From Prevotella sp. (GTDB taxonomy: Bacteria > Bacteroidota > Bacteroidia > Bacteroidales > Bacteroidaceae): DNA of 64,000 bases. Of the stretch, positions 23,444 to 30,179 are shown piece by piece; positions within the stretch are counted from its first letter, which is position 1; each line of letters opens with the position of its first letter. The notes below the pieces were generated by a model that was given only the letters and a program-made list of their open reading frames with translations, ran no database searches and was not told the origin of the DNA. The stretch covers positions 1-64,000 of the forward strand of contig JAFPWS010000074.1 in NCBI GenBank assembly GCA_017412705.1. Reading direction: 5' to 3'. Both the position numbers and the translations under genes were made by a program.

Positions 23444-23494
23444 CTTGAGCTTTGCTCGAGCTCGTTCCCGCTCGGAAGAACTCGAGCAAGCTCG
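23444..23494. repeat. Inverted-repeat element with CTCGAGCAAGCTCG arms
   Basis: GAGCTTTGCTCGAG (23447-23460) is mirrored by CTCGAGCAAGCTC (23481-23493) with one base difference in length. It sits between the surface protein stop and the 52-residue gene. It could stabilise or end the surface-protein message, but it also has the look of a dispersed repeat. Confidence 0.55.
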
Positions 23495-23503
23495 ATTCTT
23501 CTC

Positions 23504-25075
23504 TCACTTAATCACGACCTTTTTACCGTTTACGATATACAGGCCGGGCTTCGTGGGCTTGCCGCTGATACGGCGCCCATCGAGGGTGAAGTAACCACTC
23601 CCCTCGCCCTTAAGGTTCCCCTCGCCTTCGGGAGAGGGGTCAGGGGAGAGGCTTCTGATTCCCGTAGTCTCGTTGTCGCCGAAGTCAATAACGAAGCGGC
23701 GGGCAATCTGATTGCCAGTCGCCGGGTCGGCGGGCACGTAGAAGTGGGCGCGGAAGCACTTCAGGGTGCGGGCGTTCTGCGAGTAGCCGAGCTTGCTGTT
23801 GGCGCCGAGCATGATGATTTCGCTGAGGTCGCCGTCGAAGGTGCCGCTGCTGGTGTCACCGATGCTGAACGGCGAGTACTGCCCCACGAACTGGCACTGC
23901 CCTGTGGTGGCGTTGTTTGTGAACCCAACGGCTGTCGCCGCGGTGCTGCTGATGGTGACACCGGGGAATGTCGGGTCGGTGACAGACCCCGTGGACTCCC
24001 ACTTCACGATGTAGGGTTTGCCGGCCTCGATGGCTGTTACGGTGGTGAAGTACAGCGTCAGCGTGCCGTCTGCGGCGAGGCTCGATGTCGAGGCGTTCAG
24101 TTCCTTGATGGTGGCTCCGGCTAAGTCGCTGGCGGCAATCTGTGCGGCGGTCATCGAGAACGGCAGGCACAGCGTGTTCCAGTTGCCGTCCTTCGTCAGC
24201 GTGCGGCCGCTGAGTTGGACAGCCGCGAACTCCTTGCCGTTGAAATTGCCGATGGCGGTTGTATTGCTGGCAGCGTCGGCTAAGAGCAGGGCAGGACTGA
24301 GCTTCTTGCCGTTGATGTCGGAGGCCGCCAGCGTACCGCTGAGGATGTTGCCGTTTCCGTCGACGAGGGCCTGGCCGGTCTTCACGCGGACGGTGCCGTT
24401 GTAGCTGCTGGCGGTGATGCGGTCGGCGTAGTCGGTCCAGCCGAGGGTGATGGTGCCGTCGCTCCAGATGCCGTCGCCGCCGTTGCCGGTAGCGGTGACG
24501 GTGCCGCCGATGACGGTGTTGTCATACAAGCGGGCGCAGTCGCTTGCGAGGCCCACCACGGCTCCGGCATACTGGGTGCTGCTGGTGGCGGTGACGGTGG
24601 GGTTCACCAGCACCACGCCGTGTACCTCGGCAATGCTGGTGTTCGTCTCAGAGCCGTGGTACGTGCCGCCCTTGATGTAGCCGAAGAGGCCGGCATACTC
24701 GCCGTCGGTGGTGATGGTGAGGCCGCTGATGGTATAGCCGCCGCCGTCGTAGTGCCCCTTGAAGGGATTGTCGGCATCCTTACCGATGGGAAGGCCGAGC
24801 CAATAACTGGAAGTTGCCAAATTGATGTCGGCGGTCTGCACGAAGTAATTGTCCTCGTAGTTGTAGCCGTTGTTCACATTGTTGGCGAATGTGGAGAGGT
24901 CGTAACTGCCACTAATGCGGTACGGGTCGTCCTTCGTACCCGTGCCTCCGCCGTACTCCGCCCACGCCGTCGCCGTCGTGAGCAGCGCGATGAGCAGGGT
25001 TAATACGAGCCTCCCGCTACGGGCGGTGGGGGGCAGTTTTGACAGTTCCTGCGAACACAGGCTGCGCCTCGGCAT
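23504..25075 (-). CDS. GLUG-motif surface protein with C-terminal sorting-like tail
   Basis: About 523 residues if started at the ATG at 25075; a GTG at 25111 is also possible. A long basic n-region leads to a signal helix (VLTLLIALLTTATAWA), then a GTGTKDDPYRIS entry and GLUG-like beta-helix repeats (YTISGLTITTDGEYAGLFGY; AGAVVGLASD), a Ser/Thr-rich domain (about 270-470) and a tail YFTLDGRRISGKPTKPGLYIVNG-type segment that matches a type IX secretion sorting signal in style. SprA, the T9SS translocon, is encoded 7 kb away. The linker before the tail (LSPDPSPEGEGNLKGEG) is the translation of a palindromic repeat. The N-terminal codons also come from repeat-like sequence, so the true start is uncertain. 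Confidence 0.7.
   Translation of the reverse strand: MPRRSLCSQELSKLPPTARSGRLVLTLLIALLTTATAWAEYGGGTGTKDDPYRISGSYDLSTFANNVNNGYNYEDNYFVQTADINLATSSYWLGLPIGKDADNPFKGHYDGGGYTISGLTITTDGEYAGLFGYIKGGTYHGSETNTSIAEVHGVVLVNPTVTATSSTQYAGAVVGLASDCARLYDNTVIGGTVTATGNGGDGIWSDGTITLGWTDYADRITASSYNGTVRVKTGQALVDGNGNILSGTLAASDINGKKLSPALLLADAASNTTAIGNFNGKEFAAVQLSGRTLTKDGNWNTLCLPFSMTAAQIAASDLAGATIKELNASTSSLAADGTLTLYFTTVTAIEAGKPYIVKWESTGSVTDPTFPGVTISSTAATAVGFTNNATTGQCQFVGQYSPFSIGDTSSGTFDGDLSEIIMLGANSKLGYSQNARTLKCFRAHFYVPADPATGNQIARRFVIDFGDNETTGIRSLSPDPSPEGEGNLKGEGSGYFTLDGRRISGKPTKPGLYIVNGKKVVIK
23590..23655. repeat. Palindromic repeat translated as the surface protein linker
   Basis: CCCCTCGCCTTCGGGAGAGGGG-like core (about 23618-23639) preceded by a partial CCCCTCGCCCTTAAGG copy. 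On the coding strand it reads as SLSPDPSPEGEG and GEG, a composition unlike the rest of the protein. Confidence 0.6.
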
Positions 25076-25181
25076 AGCTGGAGCGCGCTCCGCTCTGCAC
25101 TCGGCTTGCACTGTCTTTCGCGAGGCTCCGCTTGGCGGCGGCTCTTGCCAGACGTGTTGTGATGTCTTTTACGCTTGTCAT
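25017..25181 (-). other. 54-codon basic frame upstream of the surface protein (doubtful)
   Basis: An ATG at 25181 opens MTSVKDITTRLARAAAKRSL..., 54 codons, Arg/Ala/Ser-rich, ending at 25017 inside the N-terminal coding part of the surface protein in another frame. The DNA (GACAGTGCAAGCCGAGTGCAGAG-type, about 25085-25120) looks like dispersed repeat sequence rather than a protein gene, so I do not call it a CDS. Confidence 0.25.
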
Positions 25182-25339
25182 GATTCTTTTGGTTATATTG
25201 TTCGTTTTTCTGATTTTTCCTGTTCCGGCGTTGCCTCCAGTGGCTATAATGGTACAATGTATAGAGGAAGTAGCCGCACATACCGAGGTAGATGAGCGTG
25301 AGGGGAACGGAGAGCCACAGGGGCATGTCGAGATAGCGA

Positions 25340-26140
25340 TTGATGGCTTCGGGAACGACGCTGATAGCCGTACAGTTTCTGCTGCAACATACCTTCGGCT
25401 TCCGGCAGATGGGCGTCACGTAGGCCGTGCTGTGGAACCTACTGCTGTTCGTGCCTGCCACCATGCTCGTCAATATGGCGATATTCTGCCTGCAACGACG
25501 AGGCGTCGTGGGCCGTCGGCACTGGCTGGTGGGGGCGACGGTGTGCCTATAGAAAGCGAGTCGCAGCCGCTGCAGTGGGCCGAATATGCGGGGGCGGTGC
25601 TCTTCATCATGATGCAGGGCTACTACTTCCACCTGCACCTGCGGGAATACCTGCGACTGCAGCGGGCCGTCGACGAGTACTTCGACCGTGAGCGCCGCGA
25701 CCTGCTGGGCTGGATGGTGCGCAGCGTCATGCTGCTGGCTCTGCTGACCATACTGGTGCCCGTGGCCATCTTTTTCCAGGGAAAGCCGCTGGTGCTGTTC
25801 TCGCTGGCAGTATTCTTCAGCCTCGCCTATTGCGTCGTCAGCTTCTACAGCTACGGCAGCAGCAACGACGCGGTACGCGTGGAGGAGAGTGAGAACATCG
25901 ATAGTGAAGAGGGAACGGTGGACAGCCGTAAGGGAACGGAAAACAGTGAAAGGGCGGTGCTCACGACGAGGTTCCTGCGATGGGCAACGACATCAGCCGG
26001 CACATCGCCGAGGCCGTGGAGCGGTGGAAGGAGAGCGGCGCCTACCGCGAGCACAACCTGACGCTGAGCATCGTGGCCCACGAGATGGGCGTCCCGGCCA
26101 AGCGGAATTCCGTGTTCCACGATTTCTTGGTTTCCCAAAG
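25340..26140 (+). pseudogene. Decayed AraC-type transcriptional regulator with membrane N-terminus
   Basis: Pieces of one protein appear in three frames. Frame at 25340: LMASGTTLIAVQFLLQH...GFRQMGVT, a TAG at about 25421 where CAG (Gln) would fit, then AVLWNLLLFVPATMLVNMAIFCLQ and a stop at 25550-25552. Next frame from about 25555: QWAEYAGAVLFIMMQGYYFHLH, a long charged helix and two more membrane helices (to about 25870). A third frame from 25980: GNDISRHIAEAVERW...LTLSIVAHEMGVP, the first helix-turn-helix of an AraC domain, which is cut off near 26110. This fits the family of membrane-anchored AraC regulators of Prevotella; it is now non-functional. Confidence 0.75.
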
Positions 26141-26189
26141 CATCTTTCCGCCTTGCGAAAGCGTCAGAAGAACCAGAAGAAACACCAGA

Positions 26190-26310
26190 AAAATCGCCAT
26201 CGGCTCTCTCTCTCTTTCTCTCTTCTTTTCCCTTTTCTTGTTTTTTCTTTATAAGGGGGTTTGGGGGGAAGCTTTCTTTTTTTTGTTTTCCCTTTCTCTC
26301 TCTTAAATCA
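26190..26310. repeat. Low-complexity pyrimidine/purine tract
   Basis: A stretch of CTCTCTCT, TTTTTCTT and CCCTTTC on the plus strand (AG/GA-rich on the other), interrupted by AAGGGGGTTTGGGGGGAAG (26250-26268). It has no coding character and separates the AraC pseudogene from the next remnant. Confidence 0.6.
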
Positions 26311-26329
26311 AAACGTGTCGAAAAAAAGA

Positions 26330-26471
26330 ATTGCAGCTTTTTGATGAACGGCAACACCTGTATCAGGTCGGCACGCAGCGTACCCTTCGCCCTGCGCAGC
26401 GTGCCATCAGCCTTTCGGTAGACAAAAGACGGCTCAGTCCGAAAAAAGGCGTATGAAACTTCGTCATACAC
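26330..26471 (-). pseudogene. Possible remnant of a DUF2693-like small protein
   Basis: The frame starting at 26471 opens with SYAFFRTEPSFVYRKADG then TLRRAKGTLRADLIQVLP, similar in pattern to small Bacteroidota proteins (FxYxKKDGTxRxAxGT...LI) of the DUF2693 type. After about 45 residues the frame runs into the low-complexity tract and then the antisense of the AraC pseudogene, so the second half of the domain is missing. The identification rests on a short pattern. Confidence 0.35.
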
Positions 26472-26511
26472 CTCTACGTAAAATTCTAACGTTCTAACGT
26501 TTTTTTCTCTC

Positions 26512-26663
26512 TTATGCTGTTTTCTTGGAGTTGGCCAGCAACGTTTTCACTTTTTCCATAAATACGTCGCGCAACTTCAGCGCCCTTTGGCTGGCACCGT
26601 TTTCTTCCCAACTGTCTATGTGGAATTTCAACCATTGGTTTCCATGTTCAGAGGGACGGTTCC
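26512..26663 (-). other. Start-less frame fragment downstream of the Rpn gene
   Basis: A frame ending with TAA at 26512-26514 reads ESAHRNRPSEHGNQWLKFHI then DSWEENGASQRALKLRDVFM and EKVKTLLANSKKTA, with plausible amphipathic composition, but has no start codon except an ATG 15 codons before the stop. It overlaps nothing else. It may be the tail of a lost gene cut by the Rpn gene end. Confidence 0.3.
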
Positions 26664-26675
26664 GGTGTGCACTTT

Positions 26676-27569
26676 CTACTGCAATAATTTCTTGACTTCG
26701 TCAACGCTAATGCCGACACCTTGGGCAATCTGCTCAATGGTTAGCCCCATTGCCTGAAGTCGACGAACGGTTTCTGTCTTTTCTTTCAAGACACCCTCGG
26801 CACGACCTTTGGCCAAACCTTCGCGCACACCTTTGTCTCGCGCAGTTTTCATCACGCTATAATTGTCCCAGAACACCTTCTTGCTCTCCTCGTACTGGCG
26901 GCGCTCGGACTCGGAGTACCGGGCTATCTCGGCCTGCTCGAAGAGTTTCTGGAAGATACGGTCCTGCAGGGCCTTGGGACGCTCCAGCAGACGGCCGAGG
27001 TTGCGAAGCACGAACATCCACTTGTCGAACATCGTCTCCAGCTCGTCCTCCGTCTTCGTGAACTTCGGCATCTCAAGATACAGGAACGTCAACTTGTCGT
27101 AGAAGACGTGGTTGTCCTCCACGTCCTTCAGCTTGATTTCATGACAATAGCTGTCGGCAGGATACTCGCCGTGCGGGAACTCGAAATTCAGTACGCCGAC
27201 GGTATAGACATCATCGAGATGATAGTCCCACTCACGCCCCTTGACGGCCTGCTCACGGATGGCAAACGTGGAGTAGTAGATGCTGCGGTCCTTGAAATAC
27301 TCCTGCTCGGCCTTCTGCATCTCCACGATGAACCGGCTGCCATCCTTCGCCATGCAGTACACGTCGAACACAGCCCGACGGTCGCCGTAGCCGTCGCCAA
27401 GATGTTCAGCGTTCAGATACTGAACGTCGGAGATCTCCTGCTTCCTGCCGTTGAACAGCGCGTTGAGAAAACTGATGAGCAAGTCCTTGTTCATCTCAGT
27501 GCCGAACAGCTTCTTGAAGCCGAAGTCGGTGTACGGGTTGATATACCTCTCTCTTGTATCGTCTGTCAT
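26676..27569 (-). CDS. Rpn family recombination-promoting nuclease / putative transposase
   Basis: A 297-residue PD-(D/E)XK nuclease family protein. It opens with the standard YINPYTDFGFKKLFGTE and has the nuclease core residues in RRAVFDVYC (Asp) and FIVEMQKAEQ (Glu-x-Gln). The C-terminal part is a charged helical region with GLAKGRAEGVLKEKTE and an XRE-like QIAQGVGISVDEVKKLL end. Such proteins were named as transposases but lack a transposition partner and ends; RpnA-type relatives promote recombination and some act in phage defence. Promoter TAATTTTG lies 22 bases upstream. It is intact, unlike its neighbours. Confidence 0.88.
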   Translation of the reverse strand: MTDDTRERYINPYTDFGFKKLFGTEMNKDLLISFLNALFNGRKQEISDVQYLNAEHLGDGYGDRRAVFDVYCMAKDGSRFIVEMQKAEQEYFKDRSIYYSTFAIREQAVKGREWDYHLDDVYTVGVLNFEFPHGEYPADSYCHEIKLKDVEDNHVFYDKLTFLYLEMPKFTKTEDELETMFDKWMFVLRNLGRLLERPKALQDRIFQKLFEQAEIARYSESERRQYEESKKVFWDNYSVMKTARDKGVREGLAKGRAEGVLKEKTETVRRLQAMGLTIEQIAQGVGISVDEVKKLLQ

Positions 27570-27591
27570 TGTAAATTATGCTTTGTTGCCG

Positions 27592-27623
27592 CAAAATTAC
27601 GACAAATATTTGAAAACCCCAAA
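27592..27623 (-). promoter_or_regulatory. Rpn gene promoter
   Basis: Minus-strand TTTG (27620-27623), a 20-base spacer and TAATTTTG (27592-27599). Confidence 0.65.
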
Positions 27624-27798
27624 CTTTTCTTGTTATTTCTGTGCAGCGATGTCAAAATACACACAAGGAGGTTTTGCGAAAAAACCCCCGGTATGTGACC
27701 AGCGTCAAAGCCTTTGTACATCGGCGTTTGAGCGTGGTTTCGAAAAAATAATTTGGCGGTTTTTTGCCGAAAAATCCGTCGGAACGGAAAGTTTGTCG

Positions 27799-27806
27799 TA
27801 CCTTTG
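27799..27806 (+). promoter_or_regulatory. -7 box facing the 22-bp array and the HU-like remnant
   Basis: TACCTTTG followed by GCAGCG, as at real promoters here; no matching TTTG at -33. It would transcribe the repeat array at 27852-27939 and the broken small gene beyond it. The rest of the 426-base gap upstream (27570-27798) holds only the Rpn promoter and no gene. Confidence 0.45.
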
Positions 27807-27851
27807 CAGCGTCCGAAGGGGGGGTGAAGAGCCTGAGGCGCCGGGCGCGGA

Positions 27852-27939
27852 CTGGCAGCGGACGGGGCAGAGTCTGGCAGCGGACGGGGCAGAGTCTGTC
27901 AGGGGACGGGGCAGAGACTGTCAGCGGACGGCTCAGAAC
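27852..27939. repeat. Four tandem 22-bp repeats (G/C-rich)
   Basis: Units start at 27852, 27874, 27896 and 27918, each exactly 22 bp. Units 1 and 2 are identical (CTGGCAGCGGACGGGGCAG plus AGT); units 3 and 4 change a few bases. The unit joints form a small palindrome, CAGAGTCTG. The array lies in the 5' part of a possible transcript. Confidence 0.85.
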
Positions 27940-27995
27940 CCCCTTCAGGACAGCGATTAGAATAACTTATGTTTAACTATAATCATTTTCAAACT

Positions 27996-28182
27996 ATGGC
28001 AGTAAACAGTATCCAGTTCCCTGTTGACTTCGTGAAGAACAACAACATAAACTCTCCCGGCTACAGCAAGTTCTACGGCCACCAAGAGCGACCCGAAGAA
28101 GAAGAAGAAGTACGCCACCGCAAAGGCCACCCTCCAGGAGTTCCGTGCCGCTGGCGGCTTCCCCGAGAACCAGAACGCCTAA
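27996..28182 (+). pseudogene. Frameshifted remnant of a small protein, possibly HU-like
   Basis: The ATG at 27996 reads MAVNSIQFPVDFVKNNN...YSKFYG, which looks like the N-terminus of a Bacteroidota HU-like DNA-binding protein. Then coding character continues in the next frame as TKSDPKKKKKYATAKATLQ, EFRAAGGFPENQNA and a stop at 28180-28182. A single-base change near 28078 would join them. The combined 60-odd residues are too short for the family, so an internal part has probably been lost too. The HU assignment rests on the first ~28 residues only. Confidence 0.4.
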
Positions 28183-28183
28183 A

Positions 28184-28237
28184 AGCCCCCTCCCTGCCTC
28201 CCCCAGCCCCCTCCCTGCCTCCCCCTGAAGGGGGAGG
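28184..28237. repeat. C-rich 21-bp direct repeat ending in a hairpin
   Basis: AGCCCCCTCCCTGCCTCCCC plus C occurs at 28184-28204 and 28205-28225, followed by TGAAGGGGGAGG, which pairs with the last C-run to form a hairpin (CCTCCCCC/GGGGGAGG). Confidence 0.65.
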
Positions 28238-28274
28238 AGATGGGACAGGCGAAACCTCAAACATTAAAATAGTC

Positions 28275-28370
28275 ATGAGCGAAGGTAAGGTTGCATGGGC
28301 CACGGCCCACACTACTTTTGAGAAGTATTCTAATCATTTTCGTAATGCTTGGTCTATTTTAAGTAAGTAA
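28275..28370 (+). CDS. 31-codon open frame before a terminator, unknown
   Basis: ATG at 28275 opens MSEGKVAWATAHTTFEKY and SNHFRNAWSILSK, then TAA. The composition (Trp, aromatic and basic residues in an amphipathic pattern, F-K-x-A-W near the end) looks like a real short peptide, and a clear terminator follows three bases later. No Shine-Dalgarno is visible, which is common in this phylum. I do not recognise a family; it may be the last piece of a lost gene. Confidence 0.4.
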   Translation: MSEGKVAWATAHTTFEKYSNHFRNAWSILSK

Positions 28371-28372
28371 AG

Positions 28373-28400
28373 CCCCCGTCCGCAAGGACAGGGGTCTTTT
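28373..28400 (+). terminator. Intrinsic terminator
   Basis: CCCCCGTCC (28373-28381), loop GCAA, GGACAGGGG (28386-28394), then TCTTTT. It separates the remnant region from the nadB promoter. Confidence 0.8.
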
Positions 28401-28431
28401 CGTGCTGCATCTCGGAAAAACTCAAATAAAA

Positions 28432-28463
28432 TTTGGTTTTTCGCTCGTTTTGCACTATCTTTG
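28432..28463 (+). promoter_or_regulatory. nadB promoter
   Basis: TTTG (28432-28435), a 20-base spacer and TATCTTTG (28456-28463), nine bases from the ATG at 28473. The spacer is nearly the same as at 9016-9047. Confidence 0.75.
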
Positions 28464-28472
28464 CAGCGTTCA

Positions 28473-30071
28473 ATGGAGACAGCTATGGTTTACAAGTACG
28501 ATTTTCTTATCATTGGAGCCGGCGTAGCCGGTATGAGCTATGCGCTGAAGGTGGCCCGTGCCAGGAAGGGCAAGGTGTGCATGATTTGCAAAGCTCAACT
28601 CGACGAGGCCAACACCAGCTTTGCGCAGGGTGGCGTGGCCTCGGTGACCAACATGAAGGTGGACACCTTCGACAAGCATATTGCCGACACCATCATTGCG
28701 GGCGACTACATCAGCGACCGCCAGGCGGTGGAGCAGGTGGTACGCAAAGCGCCTGAGCAGATTCAGGAGCTGGTTCAATGGGGCGTCAACTTCGACCGTA
28801 AGGAAGACGGCAACTTCGACCTGCACCGCGAGGGTGGCCACTCGGAGTTCCGCATCCTGCACCATGCCGACGACACGGGGGCCGAGATACAGCGCGGTCT
28901 GATGGAGGCTGTCCGCCGGGACCCTGACATCGAGGTCAAGGAGAACCATTTCGCCGTGGAGATCATCACGCAGCACCATTTAGGGGTACGGGTGACGCGC
29001 CGCTCGCCCAACATCCAGTGCTACGGCGCCTACGTGCTGAACCCGAAAGGCAAGGTGGACACGTATTTGGCCAAGACAACGGTGATGTGTACCGGCGGCT
29101 GCGGGGCTGTCTACCTGACGACGTCGAATCCCGTCATTGCCACGGGCGACGGCATTGCCATGGTCTACCGCGCCAAGGGAACGGTGGCCGACATGGAGTT
29201 TGTGCAGTTCCACCCCACCGTGCTGCACAACCCCAAAGAGACGCACCCCGCCTACCTCATCACCGAGGCCATGCGCGGCTATGGCGGCATACTGAAGCTG
29301 CCCAACGGCGAGACCTTCATGGAGAAGTACGACGAGCGCCTGAGCTTAGCGCCGCGTGACATTGTGGCCCGTGCCATCGACAAGGAGATGAAGATACACG
29401 GACTGGACCATGTCTGCCTGGACGTCACCCACAAGAACCCTGAGGAGACACGCCACCACTTCCCCAACATCTACCAGAAGTGTCTCTCGATAGGCATCGA
29501 CATCACCACCGACTATATTCCCGTGCGGCCTGCCGCCCACTACATGTGCGGAGGCATCAAGGTCGACCTGAACGGCCAATCGAGCATAGAGCGTCTCTAT
29601 GCCCTCGGCGAGTGTTCTTGCACCGGTCTGCACGGCGGCAACCGTCTGGCCAGCAACTCGCTCATCGAGGCCGTGGTCTATGCCGATGCTGCCGCCAAGG
29701 ACTCGCTGGCACATGTCGACCTGTACGACTACAACGACCGGGTACCTGAGTGGAACGACGAAGGCACCATGACCAACGAGGAGAAGGTGCTCATCACCCA
29801 GTCGGTGAAGGAGGTCAACCAGATTATGTCCAACTACGTAGGCATCGTACGCTCCGACCTTCGTCTGCACCGAGCCTGGGACCGTCTGGACATGCTGTAC
29901 GAAGAAACCGAGCGGCTGTTCAAGCGCGTCAAGGCCTCGCGCGACATCTGCGAGCTGCGCAACATGATCAACGTGGGCTACCTTATCACCCGTTGGGCAC
30001 TGGAGCGCAAGGAGTGCCGCGGTCTGCACTTCACGACAGACTATCCCCTACATGCGTATGACAAGAAGTGA
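28473..30071 (+). CDS. nadB: L-aspartate oxidase
   Basis: About 532 residues. The FAD-binding dinucleotide fold is FLIIGAGVAGMSYALKVA near the N-terminus, and family signatures NTSFAQGGVAS, HREGGHS, DMEFVQFHPT and RPAAHYMCGGIKVD are present, with the active-site Arg and His regions intact. It oxidises L-aspartate to iminoaspartate, the first step of NAD synthesis. ATGs at 28473 and 28485 are both possible; I chose 28473, nine bases after the box. The in-frame TTG at 28461 lies in the box and is rejected. nadA and nadC are not adjacent. Confidence 0.92.
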   Translation: METAMVYKYDFLIIGAGVAGMSYALKVARARKGKVCMICKAQLDEANTSFAQGGVASVTNMKVDTFDKHIADTIIAGDYISDRQAVEQVVRKAPEQIQELVQWGVNFDRKEDGNFDLHREGGHSEFRILHHADDTGAEIQRGLMEAVRRDPDIEVKENHFAVEIITQHHLGVRVTRRSPNIQCYGAYVLNPKGKVDTYLAKTTVMCTGGCGAVYLTTSNPVIATGDGIAMVYRAKGTVADMEFVQFHPTVLHNPKETHPAYLITEAMRGYGGILKLPNGETFMEKYDERLSLAPRDIVARAIDKEMKIHGLDHVCLDVTHKNPEETRHHFPNIYQKCLSIGIDITTDYIPVRPAAHYMCGGIKVDLNGQSSIERLYALGECSCTGLHGGNRLASNSLIEAVVYADAAAKDSLAHVDLYDYNDRVPEWNDEGTMTNEEKVLITQSVKEVNQIMSNYVGIVRSDLRLHRAWDRLDMLYEETERLFKRVKASRDICELRNMINVGYLITRWALERKECRGLHFTTDYPLHAYDKK

Positions 30072-30150
30072 GAAGGGGCAAGGAGCATTGCATTGCAACG
30101 CCACACTCCCAAAGGGAGAACGCCACACTCTCAAAGAGAGAAGGGGCAAG
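30071..30150. repeat. Two 22-bp palindromic units between 12-bp direct repeats
   Basis: Units at 30099-30120 (core CTCCCAAAGGGAG) and 30121-30142 (core CTCTCAAAGAGAG) are adjacent and exactly 22 bp; the second equals the unit inserted in rsmD. AGAAGGGGCAAG flanks them at 30071-30082 and 30139-30150. The core pairs differ by compensating changes (CCC/GGG against TCT/AGA), so the hairpin is kept while the sequence changes. Confidence 0.8.
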
Positions 30151-30179
30151 AGAAGGGGTTAAGAGATTAGCTCCTTTTT

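Noticed and set aside
25000..25638. Minus-strand frame with one good membrane helix (about 25230-25326)
   Set aside because: The helix-like part is followed by a low-quality Arg/Gln/Asn-rich tail made of repeat-like DNA, it overlaps the AraC pseudogene and surface-protein start, and has no promoter or homologue I recognise.
26676..27569. Insertion sequence
   Set aside because: The gene is often labelled a transposase, but no terminal inverted repeats or target duplication are visible around it, and Rpn nucleases are not IS transposases.
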